Assembly (NCBI RefSeq): GCF_001307315.1
Contig: NZ_LGUC01000002.1
Location: 248,001 to 312,000 of the forward strand
Reading direction: 5' to 3'
Length of the DNA: 64,000 nt
Origin: Halolamina pelagica
GTDB taxonomy: Archaea > Halobacteriota > Halobacteria > Halobacteriales > Haloferacaceae
Shown: piece after piece, positions 30,442-40,325 of the stretch
How the letters are laid out: every line of letters begins with the position of its first letter
How positions within the stretch are numbered: position 1 is the stretch's first letter
Notes under the pieces: model-generated
Database searches by the model: none
The model's input: only the letters and a program-made list of their open reading frames with translations
What the model was told of the DNA's origin: nothing
Made by a program: the position numbers and the translations under genes

Positions 30442-31928
30442 GTGACCAATGCTGACAACCTTGATGATCTAGACCACGCGCTAGAGGAGGAAGCGGAGTT
30501 CCTCGAGCACGCCGTCGATGTGCTAGACGACATCTTCTACGTGCTCGACCCGAATGGTGACCTCCGCCATTGGAACACGCGAGCGGTTGCGGTCACGGGC
30601 TATTCCGACGCCGAGCTCGCCGAGATGAACGTTGTTGATTTTCTGCCTGCGGATGAGCTATCACGCATTGAACAGGCACTGGAGGAAACGATGCGGACAG
30701 GCGAGGGAGTCATCGAATCGGAGCTGCTCACCGCCGACGGCGACCGGATCCCGTACGAGTTCACCGGCTCACAAGTCACTGATTCGGACGGGGACGTGAT
30801 CGGGATCGCCGGCATTGGTAGGGACATCTCCCCTCGGAAAGAGTACGAACATCAACTGACTGCGCTTCACGAGTTCGTCAACGAGCTGACGACGGTGGAC
30901 ACTGTCGACGACGTCTATTCACGGACGATCCAGGCCAGTGAAGATATTCTCGAGTTCGACTTGAGCATCATCAGCATCGAAGATGACGGGGTACTCGATC
31001 CGACGGCTACCTCGTCCGGGATCACGCCGGGAGGGGTAACGGAGATGTCCGTCGATGAGGGAATTGGCGGCAAAACCTATCGAACGGGGCGAACGTTCCT
31101 GATTAATGACTTGCCTGGGCATCCCGACGCCAAGCCGCAAGGCCCCTACGGCTCCTTGCTTAGCGTTCCGATCGGGGACTACGGTAACTTTCAGGCCGTC
31201 TCCGGGGAGAGTGGCGCGTTCGAGGAATCCGACCGCCAGTTAGCTGAACTGTTGATCACTCACACCGAGAACGCGATCGAGCGACTGTCGCGCGAGAGGC
31301 AACTGGAACGACAGACCGAACAACTCGAAAAGTTCGCGCAAGTCGCCTCGCATGACCTTCGGAACCCGCTTAACGTGGCGCAGGGACGGATCGAACTCGC
31401 ACGGGACGAAACAGAGTCTGAGCATCTTTCGGCAGCGAACAAGGCAATCGACCGAAGCCTTTCGTTGATCGCAGACCTGTTGACGTTAGCCCGAGAGGGA
31501 AAGACGGTCGACACTCTCGAGACGGTCGCGTTAGGTGAGACAGCGAGCAGGTGTTGGGGAACGTCGATACAGCGGCGGGCGACCTCGTCGTGGAATCCGA
31601 GCAAACGATTCGGGCAGATCCCGGACGGGTGAAGCAGTTACTGGAGAACCTCATTCGAAACGCCGTCGAACACGGTGGCAGCGATGTGACCGTAACGATC
31701 GGGGATTTAGTGGACGGGTTCTATGTGGCGGATGATGGGCCGGGGATCCCTGAACCCGACCGGGCGAACGTGTTCGAAGCCGGCTATTCAACGACGCAGG
31801 ATGGCACGGGTTTCGGATTAAATATCGTCCACGAGATCGCCAGTGCGCACGGGTGGGATGTCCGGGTCAGGGACGCCGATGGCGGCGGGGCACGGTTCGA
31901 GTTTACGGACGTTGACGTTGTCAAGTAG
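30442..31928 (+). CDS. PAS-GAF histidine kinase, one frameshift
   Basis: 495 residues after repair, starting at a GTG. A PAS domain (about 20-135; IFYVLDPNGDLRHWNTRAV), a GAF domain (about 150-285; GGKTYRTGRTFLINDLPGHP), a HisKA box FAQVASHDLRNPLNVAQG and a HATPase domain (LIRNAVEHGG, DDGPGIPEPD, GTGFGLNIV). The G run at 31556-31559 is one base short; repair gives CWGNVDTAAGDLVVESEQ. It has no membrane helix or receiver domain, and no response regulator gene is adjacent. Its kinase half closely resembles the kinase at 17655. Confidence 0.88.
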
Positions 31929-32265
31929 GGGTGGGACGGACTCAGCAGTGTTCGAGGGGGAATCGGCTTCGAGCGGAGCTATCGGACGAGTCCGACCCAG
32001 CCCGCTACGGAGTGCTACTGCCCCCTGAGTGCCGTCGACGGCCCCTTTGCGGATCGTCGCCAGGAACGCCCCTTCGACAGGGGTAGTGGGCGAGGCGATG
32101 GTGACTATCGGGATGGTCTGACGAACGGGTTGGCCGGATCTCGCGATGCAGCGTGTGACCGCTCTCACGCCGCTGAAAGCGGGGGTCTGGAGCTGCGTAG
32201 TCCACTTGAGGGACCCATCGACGCCGTCGGGTTCATGGTACCCACCCACCAAGGCGTAGATATCG
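31929..32265. other. 337-base gap, nothing recognised
   Basis: Between the histidine kinase and the phosphoesterase. Open frames here lack haloarchaeal codon bias or known motifs. I see no clear hairpin or promoter. Confidence 0.5.
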
Positions 32266-32940
32266 ATGCGTGTTGCACTCCTCTCGGATATTCACGCGAA
32301 CGAACCCGCGCTCCAGGCAGTGCTTTCTGATCTGCCTTCGGAACAAGTCGATTCGGTGATCTGCGTCGGCGATATTGTTGGCTACGGCCCAGATCCGAAG
32401 GCCTGTGTCTCGCTCGTACGAGCGCACGCCGATCACTGCGTCGCCGGCAACCACGACAGGGAAGCCAACACGCCCGACCGCTACAGTGGCCACCCAACCG
32501 CCGGTCCCGGCCTGCAACATACGTACGACCAACTGGGCGACGACGAACGGACGTGGCTGACCGAGCTCCCGGAGCGCCGAAAGCTCCCGGATCATTCGAT
32601 CACCGTCGCCCACAGCCACCCCGATCCCGCTCACACGGACCGCTACGTCTACCCCGACGAGTTCTCCACGGTCGGGGCACCCGTCGATACCGATCTCTTG
32701 GCGATGGGACACACGCATGTCCAGGGCGCCGAAACCGTCGACGGCACACTCGTCGTCAATCCCGGCAGCGTTGGGCAGCCCCGGGATGGCGAGCCAGGCG
32801 CCGCCTACGCGATTGTCGATATCGACGACCAGACGGCCGACCTCCGCCGGGTCGACTACGACATCGACGCGGTTCGGAACCGTGTCCGTGCCGCTGGGCT
32901 GCCTGACGAGACCTGGGAACGCCTCGAGGAAGGCCGGTAG
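32266..32940 (+). CDS. YfcE/MJ0936-type metallophosphoesterase
   Basis: 224 residues of the calcineurin-like phosphoesterase fold. The metal-site motifs appear in order: LLSDIHANEPAL (Asp, His), CVGDIVGYGPDP (Asp), VAGNHDRE (Asn, His), VAHSHPDP (His) and AMGHTHVQGA (GHTH). Members hydrolyse phosphodiesters or dephosphorylate nucleotides, often with low specificity. It is monocistronic, with a hairpin starting 19 bases after the stop. Confidence 0.9.
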   Translation: MRVALLSDIHANEPALQAVLSDLPSEQVDSVICVGDIVGYGPDPKACVSLVRAHADHCVAGNHDREANTPDRYSGHPTAGPGLQHTYDQLGDDERTWLTELPERRKLPDHSITVAHSHPDPAHTDRYVYPDEFSTVGAPVDTDLLAMGHTHVQGAETVDGTLVVNPGSVGQPRDGEPGAAYAIVDIDDQTADLRRVDYDIDAVRNRVRAAGLPDETWERLEEGR

Positions 32941-32958
32941 CCTCAGTTCGCTCAGTCG

Positions 32959-32977
32959 GTCTCCCCCACCGGGAGAC
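32959..32977 (+). terminator. Hairpin after phosphoesterase gene
   Basis: Perfect 7-base stem (GTCTCCC/GGGAGAC) with a 5-base loop, beginning 19 bases after the stop at 32940. No T-run follows, so it may act as an RNA end-stabiliser as much as a terminator. Confidence 0.45.
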
Positions 32978-33173
32978 GGAAATGAATCGAGACGAATGGT
33001 GGGAACCGGTTGGGGGATCCAGCTGTTCCACGTCATGCCCCGATTTACCGAGGTGGTCGAGCGCGGGATGGTTGTTCAGTGTCCCGCCGCACGCCAACGT
33101 GTGAGAAGGAGAGGGCGGTTCCGGGGGTTCGATAGGGCTCAAAGTTTTCCGATGTGCCTGAGTTACCGTGGGC

Positions 33174-34187
33174 ATGGATCTCCCCGAAGCGTTTCGAACG
33201 CTAGCAGACTGGGCCGGGGATAGCTCCCCGCTGTACGAGACCCTCTGTCGGGGTATTGCCGAGGATCCGACGTTGCTCGAACTCGCAGAGGAAGTGCCGA
33301 GAGATAGATGGGCACCCCACGTCACGTTGAGTGCGGTCCACTATCTACTGCTGGATGGTGCCGATCACACACTCGCACAGTTCTATCCGACTCTCACCGA
33401 GTCACCGGAAGATCCGGCTGGGGCGTATCCACATTTCCACGACTTCTGTGTGACACACACTGACGACTTGATCCCGTTGTTACGAAACCGACGTACGCAG
33501 TCGAACGCCGTCGGCCGCTGTGCGGGGCTCTACCCGGCACTCTGCTACATCGACCAACGAACGTCGACGCCGCTAGTGTTGCTCGAACTCGGCGCGAGTG
33601 CAGGGCTAAACCTGAACTGGGACCGCTATGGGTACACATACGACTCCGACCGGATCGGGGCGACGGACTCAGCAGTGACCGTACAAAGCGCTGTCCGAGC
33701 GGGGTCGCCGCCGCTTCAACAGAGCCCACCAGCCGTTAACGCGCGTCTAGGTATCGATCTCAACCCGCTTGACCCGACGGACCCAAGTGACGCTGCGTGG
33801 CTTCGAGCGTTAGTCTGGCCGGAGCATCCTGAGCGGCTCTCCCTACTTGATGCGGCCCTCAAACAAGCCCGGGCCAACCCGCCACAGGTCGTCGCTGACG
33901 ACGCAGTTGAGACACTCGTTAATCACGCGGGCTCGATGCCTGCCGATGGGGCACTTGTGGTGTATCATACGGCACTCCTCTACCAGCTCTCAGAAGCGCA
34001 GCGGAGCACCCTCCACCGAGCGCTCGCGACCATCGGCGAAACCCGCCCAGTGTGGTGGCTGTCTGGCGATGGCGAGACTGATACGTCCGGCACCTTCGGG
34101 CTCGAACTCACACGGTTCCCCGATGGGGACACCGTTCAGCTTGGTCGGTATGAACAACACGGCCGCTGGATCGAGTGGTACGACTGA
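33174..34187 (+). CDS. DUF2332 family protein
   Basis: 337 residues of the DUF2332 family: an N-terminal helical part (FRTLADWAGDSSPLYETLC), then LLELGASAGLNLNWDRYGY, a glycine-rich strand-loop recalling a methyltransferase-like fold, and VVYHTALLYQLS near the C-terminus. Function is unknown. A GTG two codons upstream (33168) is an alternative start. Base composition and codon use (more TTG, CTA, TAT) differ slightly from the first 30 kb, hinting at acquisition. Confidence 0.85.
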   Translation: MDLPEAFRTLADWAGDSSPLYETLCRGIAEDPTLLELAEEVPRDRWAPHVTLSAVHYLLLDGADHTLAQFYPTLTESPEDPAGAYPHFHDFCVTHTDDLIPLLRNRRTQSNAVGRCAGLYPALCYIDQRTSTPLVLLELGASAGLNLNWDRYGYTYDSDRIGATDSAVTVQSAVRAGSPPLQQSPPAVNARLGIDLNPLDPTDPSDAAWLRALVWPEHPERLSLLDAALKQARANPPQVVADDAVETLVNHAGSMPADGALVVYHTALLYQLSEAQRSTLHRALATIGETRPVWWLSGDGETDTSGTFGLELTRFPDGDTVQLGRYEQHGRWIEWYD

Positions 34188-34307
34188 CAGATACCCGTCT
34201 AAATAGGCTGGACCGCCCGCCTAGGGGGCGATACAGCACGCGCCGAAAACGCGCTGTTAGGGTGAACGTCCCGTTGTAGCTCCGGACCGCGGAGTACGGC
34301 ATCGTAC

Positions 34308-34850
34308 TCAGCAGTCCCGTTCGTAGATGACTGACGGGTTCTGCTCTCCGACGACGACGATCTCGCCCGTCCCGCGCTGTTCGAAGCCTTTGGCCTCGTA
34401 AAACTCACGGCCCCCGTCGTAGGCTTCGAAGGTCTCCAGGACGAGACGCTCGCACCCTTCCGGAACGTGTGATAGGGCAGTCTCGACCAGGGCGGCGCCG
34501 ACGCCGGTCCCTTGGTGGTCGGGGTCGACGTAACAGGCGCGAAGCTCGGCCTCGTCCTCGCCAACGAACTCGTTGGTCCACTCGGCATCCCACAGCAGGG
34601 TCACCCACCCGACGACTGCCGGCGAGTCCGCCGGCTCGTCGTCGGCGACCGCGACGAACGCCCGGTTATCGATCCCCGTCCCGGTGAACTCCGCGAGTTC
34701 CTGCTCGAAGTCCTGGTCGAGCATCACCTCTTCGATGGTCGATAGCGCTTCCGTCGAGAGGATATCCCCGTAGCCCTCCGCCCAGGCCCGAACCGTCAGT
34801 TCCCGCCCGGCCCGAACCTGCGCAGCGCTCTCCGGTTCGTGTATCTCCAC
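34308..34850 (-). CDS. GNAT-family acetyltransferase
   Basis: 180-residue GNAT N-acetyltransferase. The acetyl-CoA-binding motif A is visible as LRACYVDPDHQGTGVGAALV (about residues 106-125), followed by RLVLETFEAYDGGREFYEAKGF, the usual C-terminal helix and strand. The N-terminal part (TVRAWAEGYGDILSTEAL) is typical of the subgroup. Substrate unknown; it stands alone. Confidence 0.88.
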   Translation of the reverse strand: MEIHEPESAAQVRAGRELTVRAWAEGYGDILSTEALSTIEEVMLDQDFEQELAEFTGTGIDNRAFVAVADDEPADSPAVVGWVTLLWDAEWTNEFVGEDEAELRACYVDPDHQGTGVGAALVETALSHVPEGCERLVLETFEAYDGGREFYEAKGFEQRGTGEIVVVGEQNPSVIYERDC

Positions 34851-34950
34851 GGCTTTACCGCATTCTGCTGAAAATTAGACCTGTCGGAGTTCACGTCCCA
34901 TCGCGGCATCCGAAATGAGGGAATCGAGTGCTGCTTCAACCGTCTGTCGG

Positions 34951-35124
34951 TTACGGGGGCAGTGCCGTCCTGATAGCCGCGCCGGCAAAGAAGCCGGTCG
35001 CGACCGCAGGGAATGCCACCACGAACAGCACTGCCAGCGGCAGAGCGGCCATCAGCAGCGCCACTCCGAGAGTGGGCGGGTTGCGATACGGTCGGCGGTC
35101 GATCTTCTGCGTTGGTGGGTACAT
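34951..35124 (-). CDS. Possible 57-residue membrane protein
   Basis: Starts MYPPTQKIDRRPYRNPPTLG and continues into one long hydrophobic segment with a short C-terminal tail. Composition and third-position G/C fit haloarchaeal coding. A longer open frame extends upstream but its extension does not look natural. No homologous family recognised. Confidence 0.45.
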   Translation of the reverse strand: MYPPTQKIDRRPYRNPPTLGVALLMAALPLAVLFVVAFPAVATGFFAGAAIRTALPP

Positions 35125-35520
35125 CGTCTGTGGAGGGGTGCATCGTGCGTCAGCAGGGCGATGCCACGTCGCCGTCCCGGAACTACCCGGGCATCCAAGC
35201 TCAAGCGAGCCAGGGTCGGGACGGGGCCGTCGGGGACGAGCCGCGTTAGATCGCCCACTCGACGGGGGGACGACGACGCGCGTGAATCGGGCTCGGAACC
35301 CACAGGCACCGACCGGACCGCGGTCGGGCAACTGGGTCCCCTGCCCGGGGAGAAGCACGCTCATGGAGTGTCGTGTTCGCACGTCATCGTCACCTCGATC
35401 AGTAGTAGTCGAGACGACAGTAAAAATCTGAGTAGGGAGTGTTACCATACACCATATCGAATCTGTACTGATCAGGTTGCGGAGAAGGGCCATCAACACC
35501 CCGCTGCCGTTCGCGGCCGA
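35125..35520. other. 396-base gap, nothing recognised
   Basis: Between the possible small membrane protein and the PH-domain pair. Overlapping open frames on both strands show no motif or consistent codon bias. An AT-richer stretch lies near 35410-35475. Confidence 0.4.
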
Positions 35521-36093
35521 CTATCCGTTGAGCGAACGCCGGACTGCTCGAACTTCGTCGCGGATTTGCTGCCACTGGGTCAGATCGCCCGGGATGTCGG
35601 GTTCCACCGTATCGCCCCCACTGAGCCCGTCGTTGTTCGACGCTGCTCGATCGACGAGGGCCCGAATCGAACGAGGGTCCTCGATCGCTCGGAACGAGAG
35701 ATCGTCCCCGCCGGCGATCTCGAACGTAACTGACCCGTACCCGAAGACTGACCCGGTGATGTCCTGTTCGAAGGAGCTGTTCTGGACCGTTTCAAGGTTT
35801 GCCTGCGTCACGGAGCGGGTCAACACGCCGCGTTTCTCGTACAGTGCCTCGTCCGTTATCAGATACTGTACGCCTTGCAGCGCGAAGTACCGCCACAGCG
35901 GGATCGCCACGCCGAACGGCACGACGGCCAGGAACAGCGGGGACTCCCCGACGACACTGACGGCGATGCCGGCGATGAGGAGGAGCCCACCCACGACGAC
36001 TGCTGGTAAGATCGTCGTGATTCGTGGGCGGCCGGCCCACTCGACGGATTCAGCGCTGTCGATCGGGATCGCTGGGTCGATTGACTCGGTCAT
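35521..36093 (-). CDS. Bacterial PH (YdbS/YdbT-like) membrane protein
   Basis: 190 residues. A short acidic N-terminus with the VEWAGRPRITT lead is followed by two hydrophobic helices and a bPH2 domain: YLITDEALYEKRGVLTRSV, NLETVQNSSFEQDITGSVFG, VTFEIAGGDDLSFRAIEDP. This pattern is typical of YdbS/YdbT-like proteins, whose biochemical role is not settled. It starts 6 bases after the stop of a longer paralogue, forming a two-gene operon. Confidence 0.85.
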   Translation of the reverse strand: MTESIDPAIPIDSAESVEWAGRPRITTILPAVVVGGLLLIAGIAVSVVGESPLFLAVVPFGVAIPLWRYFALQGVQYLITDEALYEKRGVLTRSVTQANLETVQNSSFEQDITGSVFGYGSVTFEIAGGDDLSFRAIEDPRSIRALVDRAASNNDGLSGGDTVEPDIPGDLTQWQQIRDEVRAVRRSLNG

Positions 36094-36099
36094 GACTGG

Positions 36100-36795
36100 C
36101 TACCGTGGCTCACCTGACTCGTCCTCAACGCTCGAGTTCTCTGCCCGCTGATCGCTCCCCTCGAACTCAGCTCGGGCCGCGTCGTCCTCGCCAGTCGAGT
36201 GGTCGTTTGTCGCATCCCCAATGGTGGACGACTTCGTCGACGCCGCCCCTGCCGTCTCCTGTTGTGCTTCGAGCGTCCCGCGAATCTCGCGGAGTTCGAC
36301 GAGGATATCGTCGAGCACGTCACGCTTCGTTTCGGCGGACTCCGACGTCCGGTCACCACGGCTGCTCTTCACCCGTTTGTTGATGAGCTCCTGAACCTCC
36401 CGGGGCTCGGGGACTGACCGGAACTGCATTTCGACACCCGACCCGCCAGCCGTCGACACATCGACGTTCCCGTACCCGAACCGAGCGCCGAAGAACCCCT
36501 GGCTGTACGACGTGTTCTGCACTTTTCCGAAATCGATGCGCTGGACGTCACGTGAGAGAACGCCCGTTTTCTTGTATAGCCCGTCCGTCGTCACGACGTA
36601 CTGCGTATTCTCCCGCTGGAAATACGCCCCGGCAATGATGAACAGCCCGACGAGGAGAAGCGACAGCGGCAGCCCGACGACAAGCGCCGGAATCAAGCTA
36701 CTCTCGTGCGGTTTCCCGGACCAAACGATCTCTTCGTCCTCGTCGATAGTTAGCCAGTCTATCGTTGCTGGATCGATGGACGGCGACTCGGACAT
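36100..36795 (-). CDS. Bacterial PH-domain membrane protein with long charged tail
   Basis: 231 residues and paralogous to the next gene: EIVWSGKPHESS, two hydrophobic helices, then YVVTTDGLYKKTGVLSRDVQ and KVQNTSYSQGFFGARFGYG. Unlike its neighbour it has about 90 extra C-terminal residues, charged and Ser/Glu-rich, including a likely coiled-coil (LDDILVELREIRGTLEAQQE). I chose the ATG at 36795 because a TATA-like box sits 28 bases upstream; an in-frame ATG at 36900 lies before that box. Confidence 0.83.
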   Translation of the reverse strand: MSESPSIDPATIDWLTIDEDEEIVWSGKPHESSLIPALVVGLPLSLLLVGLFIIAGAYFQRENTQYVVTTDGLYKKTGVLSRDVQRIDFGKVQNTSYSQGFFGARFGYGNVDVSTAGGSGVEMQFRSVPEPREVQELINKRVKSSRGDRTSESAETKRDVLDDILVELREIRGTLEAQQETAGAASTKSSTIGDATNDHSTGEDDAARAEFEGSDQRAENSSVEDESGEPR

Positions 36796-36819
36796 ACGGG
36801 GTGTTACTCGAAATAGCTG

Positions 36820-36826
36820 TATTAAT
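36820..36826 (-). promoter_or_regulatory. Probable TATA box for PH-domain operon
   Basis: ATTAATA read on the minus strand, centred 28 bases upstream of the ATG at 36795. Confidence 0.55.
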
Positions 36827-36930
36827 CTCCCGACATGCTCGGCCCACCACTGGTTCAAACCTACTCCACCGTTGTCGAGTGAGCGGATTCGCGCCGGCAC
36901 CCAGCTGATGAGTGCAGAGACAGCTCTCCC

Positions 36931-36973
36931 TTAACCAACAGTAGCTCCGGAACGGGCGCGGTTTGTTGGTTAA
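36931..36973. repeat. 10-base perfect inverted repeat
   Basis: TTAACCAACA at 36931-36940 and its exact complement TGTTGGTTAA at 36964-36973, 23 bases apart, in the gap between the acyl-CoA dehydrogenase end and the PH operon promoter. It could be a dimeric regulator site, a long-loop terminator or a relic of a mobile element end. Confidence 0.6.
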
Positions 36974-37084
36974 TCGGCCTCAATGGGTCGCCGTTACCTT
37001 CCCCGGTCGCAGAACAGCGGAGCGGAGCGTAACATGTTGTGGGCCAGGACACACGTTCGATAACTGCGGGAATGGTGTGCCTAG

Positions 37085-38922
37085 TTACGTGCTGAATGGA
37101 GTGTCGGGAACTGCGGTTTCGTCGAGGCTGTCGTAGCGAACGATGGCGTCGAAGAACTCCATCGCTGGAGTCGTGTCCGTTTGGATGCGGCTCGAGGACT
37201 GTGGGGTGAGCGTGCGGTCGACGAAGAGGTTCGCAACAACGGCTTTTCGTGCGTCTCCATCGTCGAGGTGGTCCTGTGCGCGCTCCAGGAGGAGCGCCGC
37301 GGTCACCACGTCGTAGATGTATTCGGCGACGTCTTTGGCCGCGTACTGCGCCGTGTCATCCTCAGCGACGGCTAACTCGAGAAGGGCAGCCTGGAGTTCC
37401 TCGAACTCCGACGCAACCGTCTCTCGTAGCGGATCGAGGAATGGGTGGGTGACTCCGTCAAGGCGCCCGGTAACGTAGGGGATGAGCGCCTCGTGTGCCG
37501 CTTCCGACTCCATCGCGCGGAGGACATCGAGGGCGAGGATGTTCGCTGTGCCCTCCCAGATGGGGAGTGCTTGTACGTCTCGGTAGAGCCGGTTCGTCAC
37601 GAAGTCGTCGACGTAGCCGTTGCCGCCCTGGATCTCCATGGCGTACGACGCCGTTTCGACGGCTGTACGGGTCGTGACGTGCTTCGACACCGGCGCGAAC
37701 AGCCGCATCAGCCTGAACGCGTTCTCGTCGTCGTGGTCGCGTTCGTACCGATCGAGACACCGTGCCGATTCCATCGCAAACGCAAGCGTCGCTTCGTGGT
37801 CGACAGCCATCTCGACGAGGTCGCGCTGCATCAGTGGGAACTCCTGAATCGGCTGGCCGAACGCTTCGCGGGTGGCCGCCTGGATTTTGCTTTCGAGGAG
37901 GAGCCGGCCGATGATGCCGACGGCGCCGACGGCGTTCGTGACGCGCTCCCAGTTGAGCATCGTCGTCATGTACTTGAACCCGCGCTCGGGTTCGCCGACC
38001 AGATAGCCGGTCGTTCCGTCGAGTTCGACTTCGCCGGTCGGGACGCTTTTCGTGCCGAGTTTGTCCTTGAGGCGGCGGTACCGCTGGTCGTTCAGCCCGC
38101 CGGAGGGGAGCTCGTGTGGAACGAGAAATAGCGACAAGCCGTTCGTTCCGTCGGGGGCGTCAGGTCGCCGAGCGAGCGTGAGCGTCGCCTGGGCGTCGAT
38201 GTTCGAACAGAACCATTTCTCGCCGGTGAGTTCGTACGTTCGCTGTTCGAGGTCCCCGCCGTCCTGTGCCGTCCGAACTGCTGAACCCGCGGCATCGCCT
38301 TCGGTCCCGGGGGTGATTGGGCCGCTGGTTCGGCGACGGTTTCGGTCGCACCGACGTCGCTGCCACCCTGCTCCTCGGTCATGAACATCGCGCCTTCGAT
38401 GGCGCTGTCGTAGTCGCGGGTGGTGAGCGCGTCGAGGTACTGGCTGTACGTGCCAGCGTGGTCGTGATTTCTGAGGACGAGTGCAGCCCCCGCCGTCATC
38501 GATTGGGCACAGACCAGGCCCGTGTCGGCATACGACAACAGCAGTTGCTCGGTGAGCGTGTGTAGCAAGCCGACCGGATCGTCTCGCCCCGGCGGCGCGG
38601 TGAATGCGTCCGCGACGATGCCGTGTTCGTAGATGAGGCGCTCGTTTTCGTGCTGGTCCGGGTGGTACTGGACCTCGTTCAACAACTGCCCGTGTTTATC
38701 GTGAGTCCGGAGTTCGGGGCTGTGCGTGTCGATTCGGTCGGCGTTGTCGGCGATGGGCTCCCCGACGAGACCCCCGAACGCTGCCAGGTTCGCTGCCGCC
38801 CACTCGAACTCGTCTTCCGGATAGAGTCGTCGTGCCTCGTCTTGGAGCGCCGGGTTTAGCGTCCAGTAGTTTACGTGCCGCCCTTCGTCGAACTCGCTGT
38901 ACTCGAACGGCGGGTCAACCAT
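37085..38922 (-). CDS. Acyl-CoA dehydrogenase (AidB-like), one frameshift
   Basis: 612 residues after repair. The N-terminal part has NPALQDEARRLYPEDEFEWA and MTAGAALVL, then the flavin-binding FMTEEQGGSDVGATET characteristic of AidB-like dehydrogenases. After the break come YELTGEKWFCSNIDAQATL, then NWERVTNAVGAVGIIGR and EIQGGNGYVDDFVTNRLYRD. The G run at 38309-38313 is one base short; repair gives QSPPGTEGDAAGSAVRTAQD. The family oxidises acyl-CoAs with FAD; AidB itself is a DNA-damage-induced flavoprotein of unclear substrate. Confidence 0.87.
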
Positions 38923-39470
38923 TGTCCAGTACGTGTACAGGCCGGTATGTCATTAACGTATGTGAACTACGGGTTGGTTGGGCCTCGTTGTATCGTAGCT
39001 CGAACGCAGCCTTGTCGGCTGTTCCGTTGCAGATCCGTGGAACCTCGCGCTCGCGGATGGTCCTACAGTCGTCGGAAGCAAGCGCCCTGGTTTGGGAACG
39101 CGGCCCAGAATCACCGATGGGGACGCCGAGCAGGTGGCCACGTTCGTCGACGCTAGACCGTTCATCGAGGCGTTCGTCGTCACCCAGACACCCGTCGAGC
39201 TGACCGGGATGGTTGTCCTCACGCGAGTCGTGCCGGCCTGGCTGGTCCCGGGACCATCTGATCAGTCCCTGAATCCTGATGTTGGCAAGAGTGGCTGAGG
39301 CACCGGAGTTCGTGGCCTTCGTCAGCGACCCCGACTGTGACGAGGTACGTGAGGACCTCTCAGGTGACGTTCTGCCCGGTGATCATCAGGGTACAATCGG
39401 CGTCTGGAAAATAGCATCGGGTTAGCGTTGGGTCCGAGTGCTGTGGGCACAGCGGTTGGGGGTAGAGCCG
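38923..39470. other. Gap with probable coding relics
   Basis: 548 bases between the acyl-CoA dehydrogenase start and the end of arsM. On the plus strand, about 39101-39240 reads as acidic, haloarchaeal-like protein (DGDAEQVATFVDARPFIEAF) and 39281-39427 as another short acidic frame from ATG to stop (LARVAEAPEFVAFVSDPDCD). Neither is recognisable; they look like fragments of decayed genes. A TATA-like TTAATG box for the dehydrogenase lies near 38952-38958 on the minus strand. Confidence 0.4.
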
Positions 39471-40325
39471 TTAGGTGTCGTCGACCGCCGGCTTTCGAGC
39501 GGTAATACTCGCAGAGACGAGGAACTCGCTCACGTCGTAGTCGTCATCCCAGTCGCGGATGAACTCGTCACTATCGTCTTTCGGCGAGATACTCACCGAT
39601 TCGAACCCCGTCTCGGTGAGCATTGATTCGAGCCGATCGATGGTCGAAGCGCCAGCGACACAGGATGCCACCGAGTCCGGGTCAGCTCGAACTTCGTCTG
39701 GCACCGCTGCTGTCAGAACGACGTCCGAAATTGCGAGTCGCCCGCCCGGTCGGAGAACACGAAACGCCTCGTCGAACACCTGGGGCTTGTTCGGCGAGAG
39801 GTTCACGACGCAGTTCGAGATGATCACGTCGATGCTGTCGTCAGAAACCGGGAGGTGTTCGATTTCGCCGAGGCGGAACTCGACGTGCTCGGCGTCGTTT
39901 TGACTGGCGTTCGCACGCGCCTTCTCGACCATCTCGGGCGTCATGTCGACGCCGATCACGCGGCCCGACGCACCGACCTCTTGGGCCGCGAGGAAGCAGT
40001 CGAAACCCGCACCCGACCCGAGATCGAGTACCGATTCACCGCTATTCAGCGACGCGATCGCCTGCGGGTTCCCACATCCTAACCCCAAGTTTGCGTTCCC
40101 GTCGACGCTCTCAAGGTCGCCATCGGAGTACCCGAGTTGCCGGGCCGTCTCGTCGCTGGAGGTCGATTCTTCGTCAGGACTGCCACAGGAACTATCGCTC
40201 GAACAGCAGCTACTCTCGGCATCGCTCCCCTCGGTAGCAATGCGAGCGTACCGTTCCCGGACAACCTTCCGTTGGGTCCGGGCGTCAAGCCCCGACTCCG
40301 TCGAAGGGTCGCTTGGCTCAGACAT
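39471..40325 (-). CDS. arsM: Arsenite S-adenosylmethionine methyltransferase
   Basis: 284 residues. ArsM methylates As(III) to volatile or less retained species. A Cys-rich stretch near residue 40 (SSCCSSDSSCGSPDEES) and ANLGLGCGNPQAIASL supply arsenic-binding cysteines; VLDLGSGAGFDCFLAAQEVG is the SAM site; VIISNCVVNLSPNKPQV and SVASCVAGASTID carry the other conserved cysteines. All are in family order. It follows arsR and a shrunken arsC-like ORF whose end overlaps its start, so it is probably released from ArsR repression by arsenic or antimony. Confidence 0.93.
   Translation of the reverse strand: MSEPSDPSTESGLDARTQRKVVRERYARIATEGSDAESSCCSSDSSCGSPDEESTSSDETARQLGYSDGDLESVDGNANLGLGCGNPQAIASLNSGESVLDLGSGAGFDCFLAAQEVGASGRVIGVDMTPEMVEKARANASQNDAEHVEFRLGEIEHLPVSDDSIDVIISNCVVNLSPNKPQVFDEAFRVLRPGGRLAISDVVLTAAVPDEVRADPDSVASCVAGASTIDRLESMLTETGFESVSISPKDDSDEFIRDWDDDYDVSEFLVSASITARKPAVDDT

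Noticed and set aside
36861-37052. 63-codon minus-strand open frame before the PH operon
   Set aside because: Mixed composition, spans the inverted repeat, and no motif or start signal.
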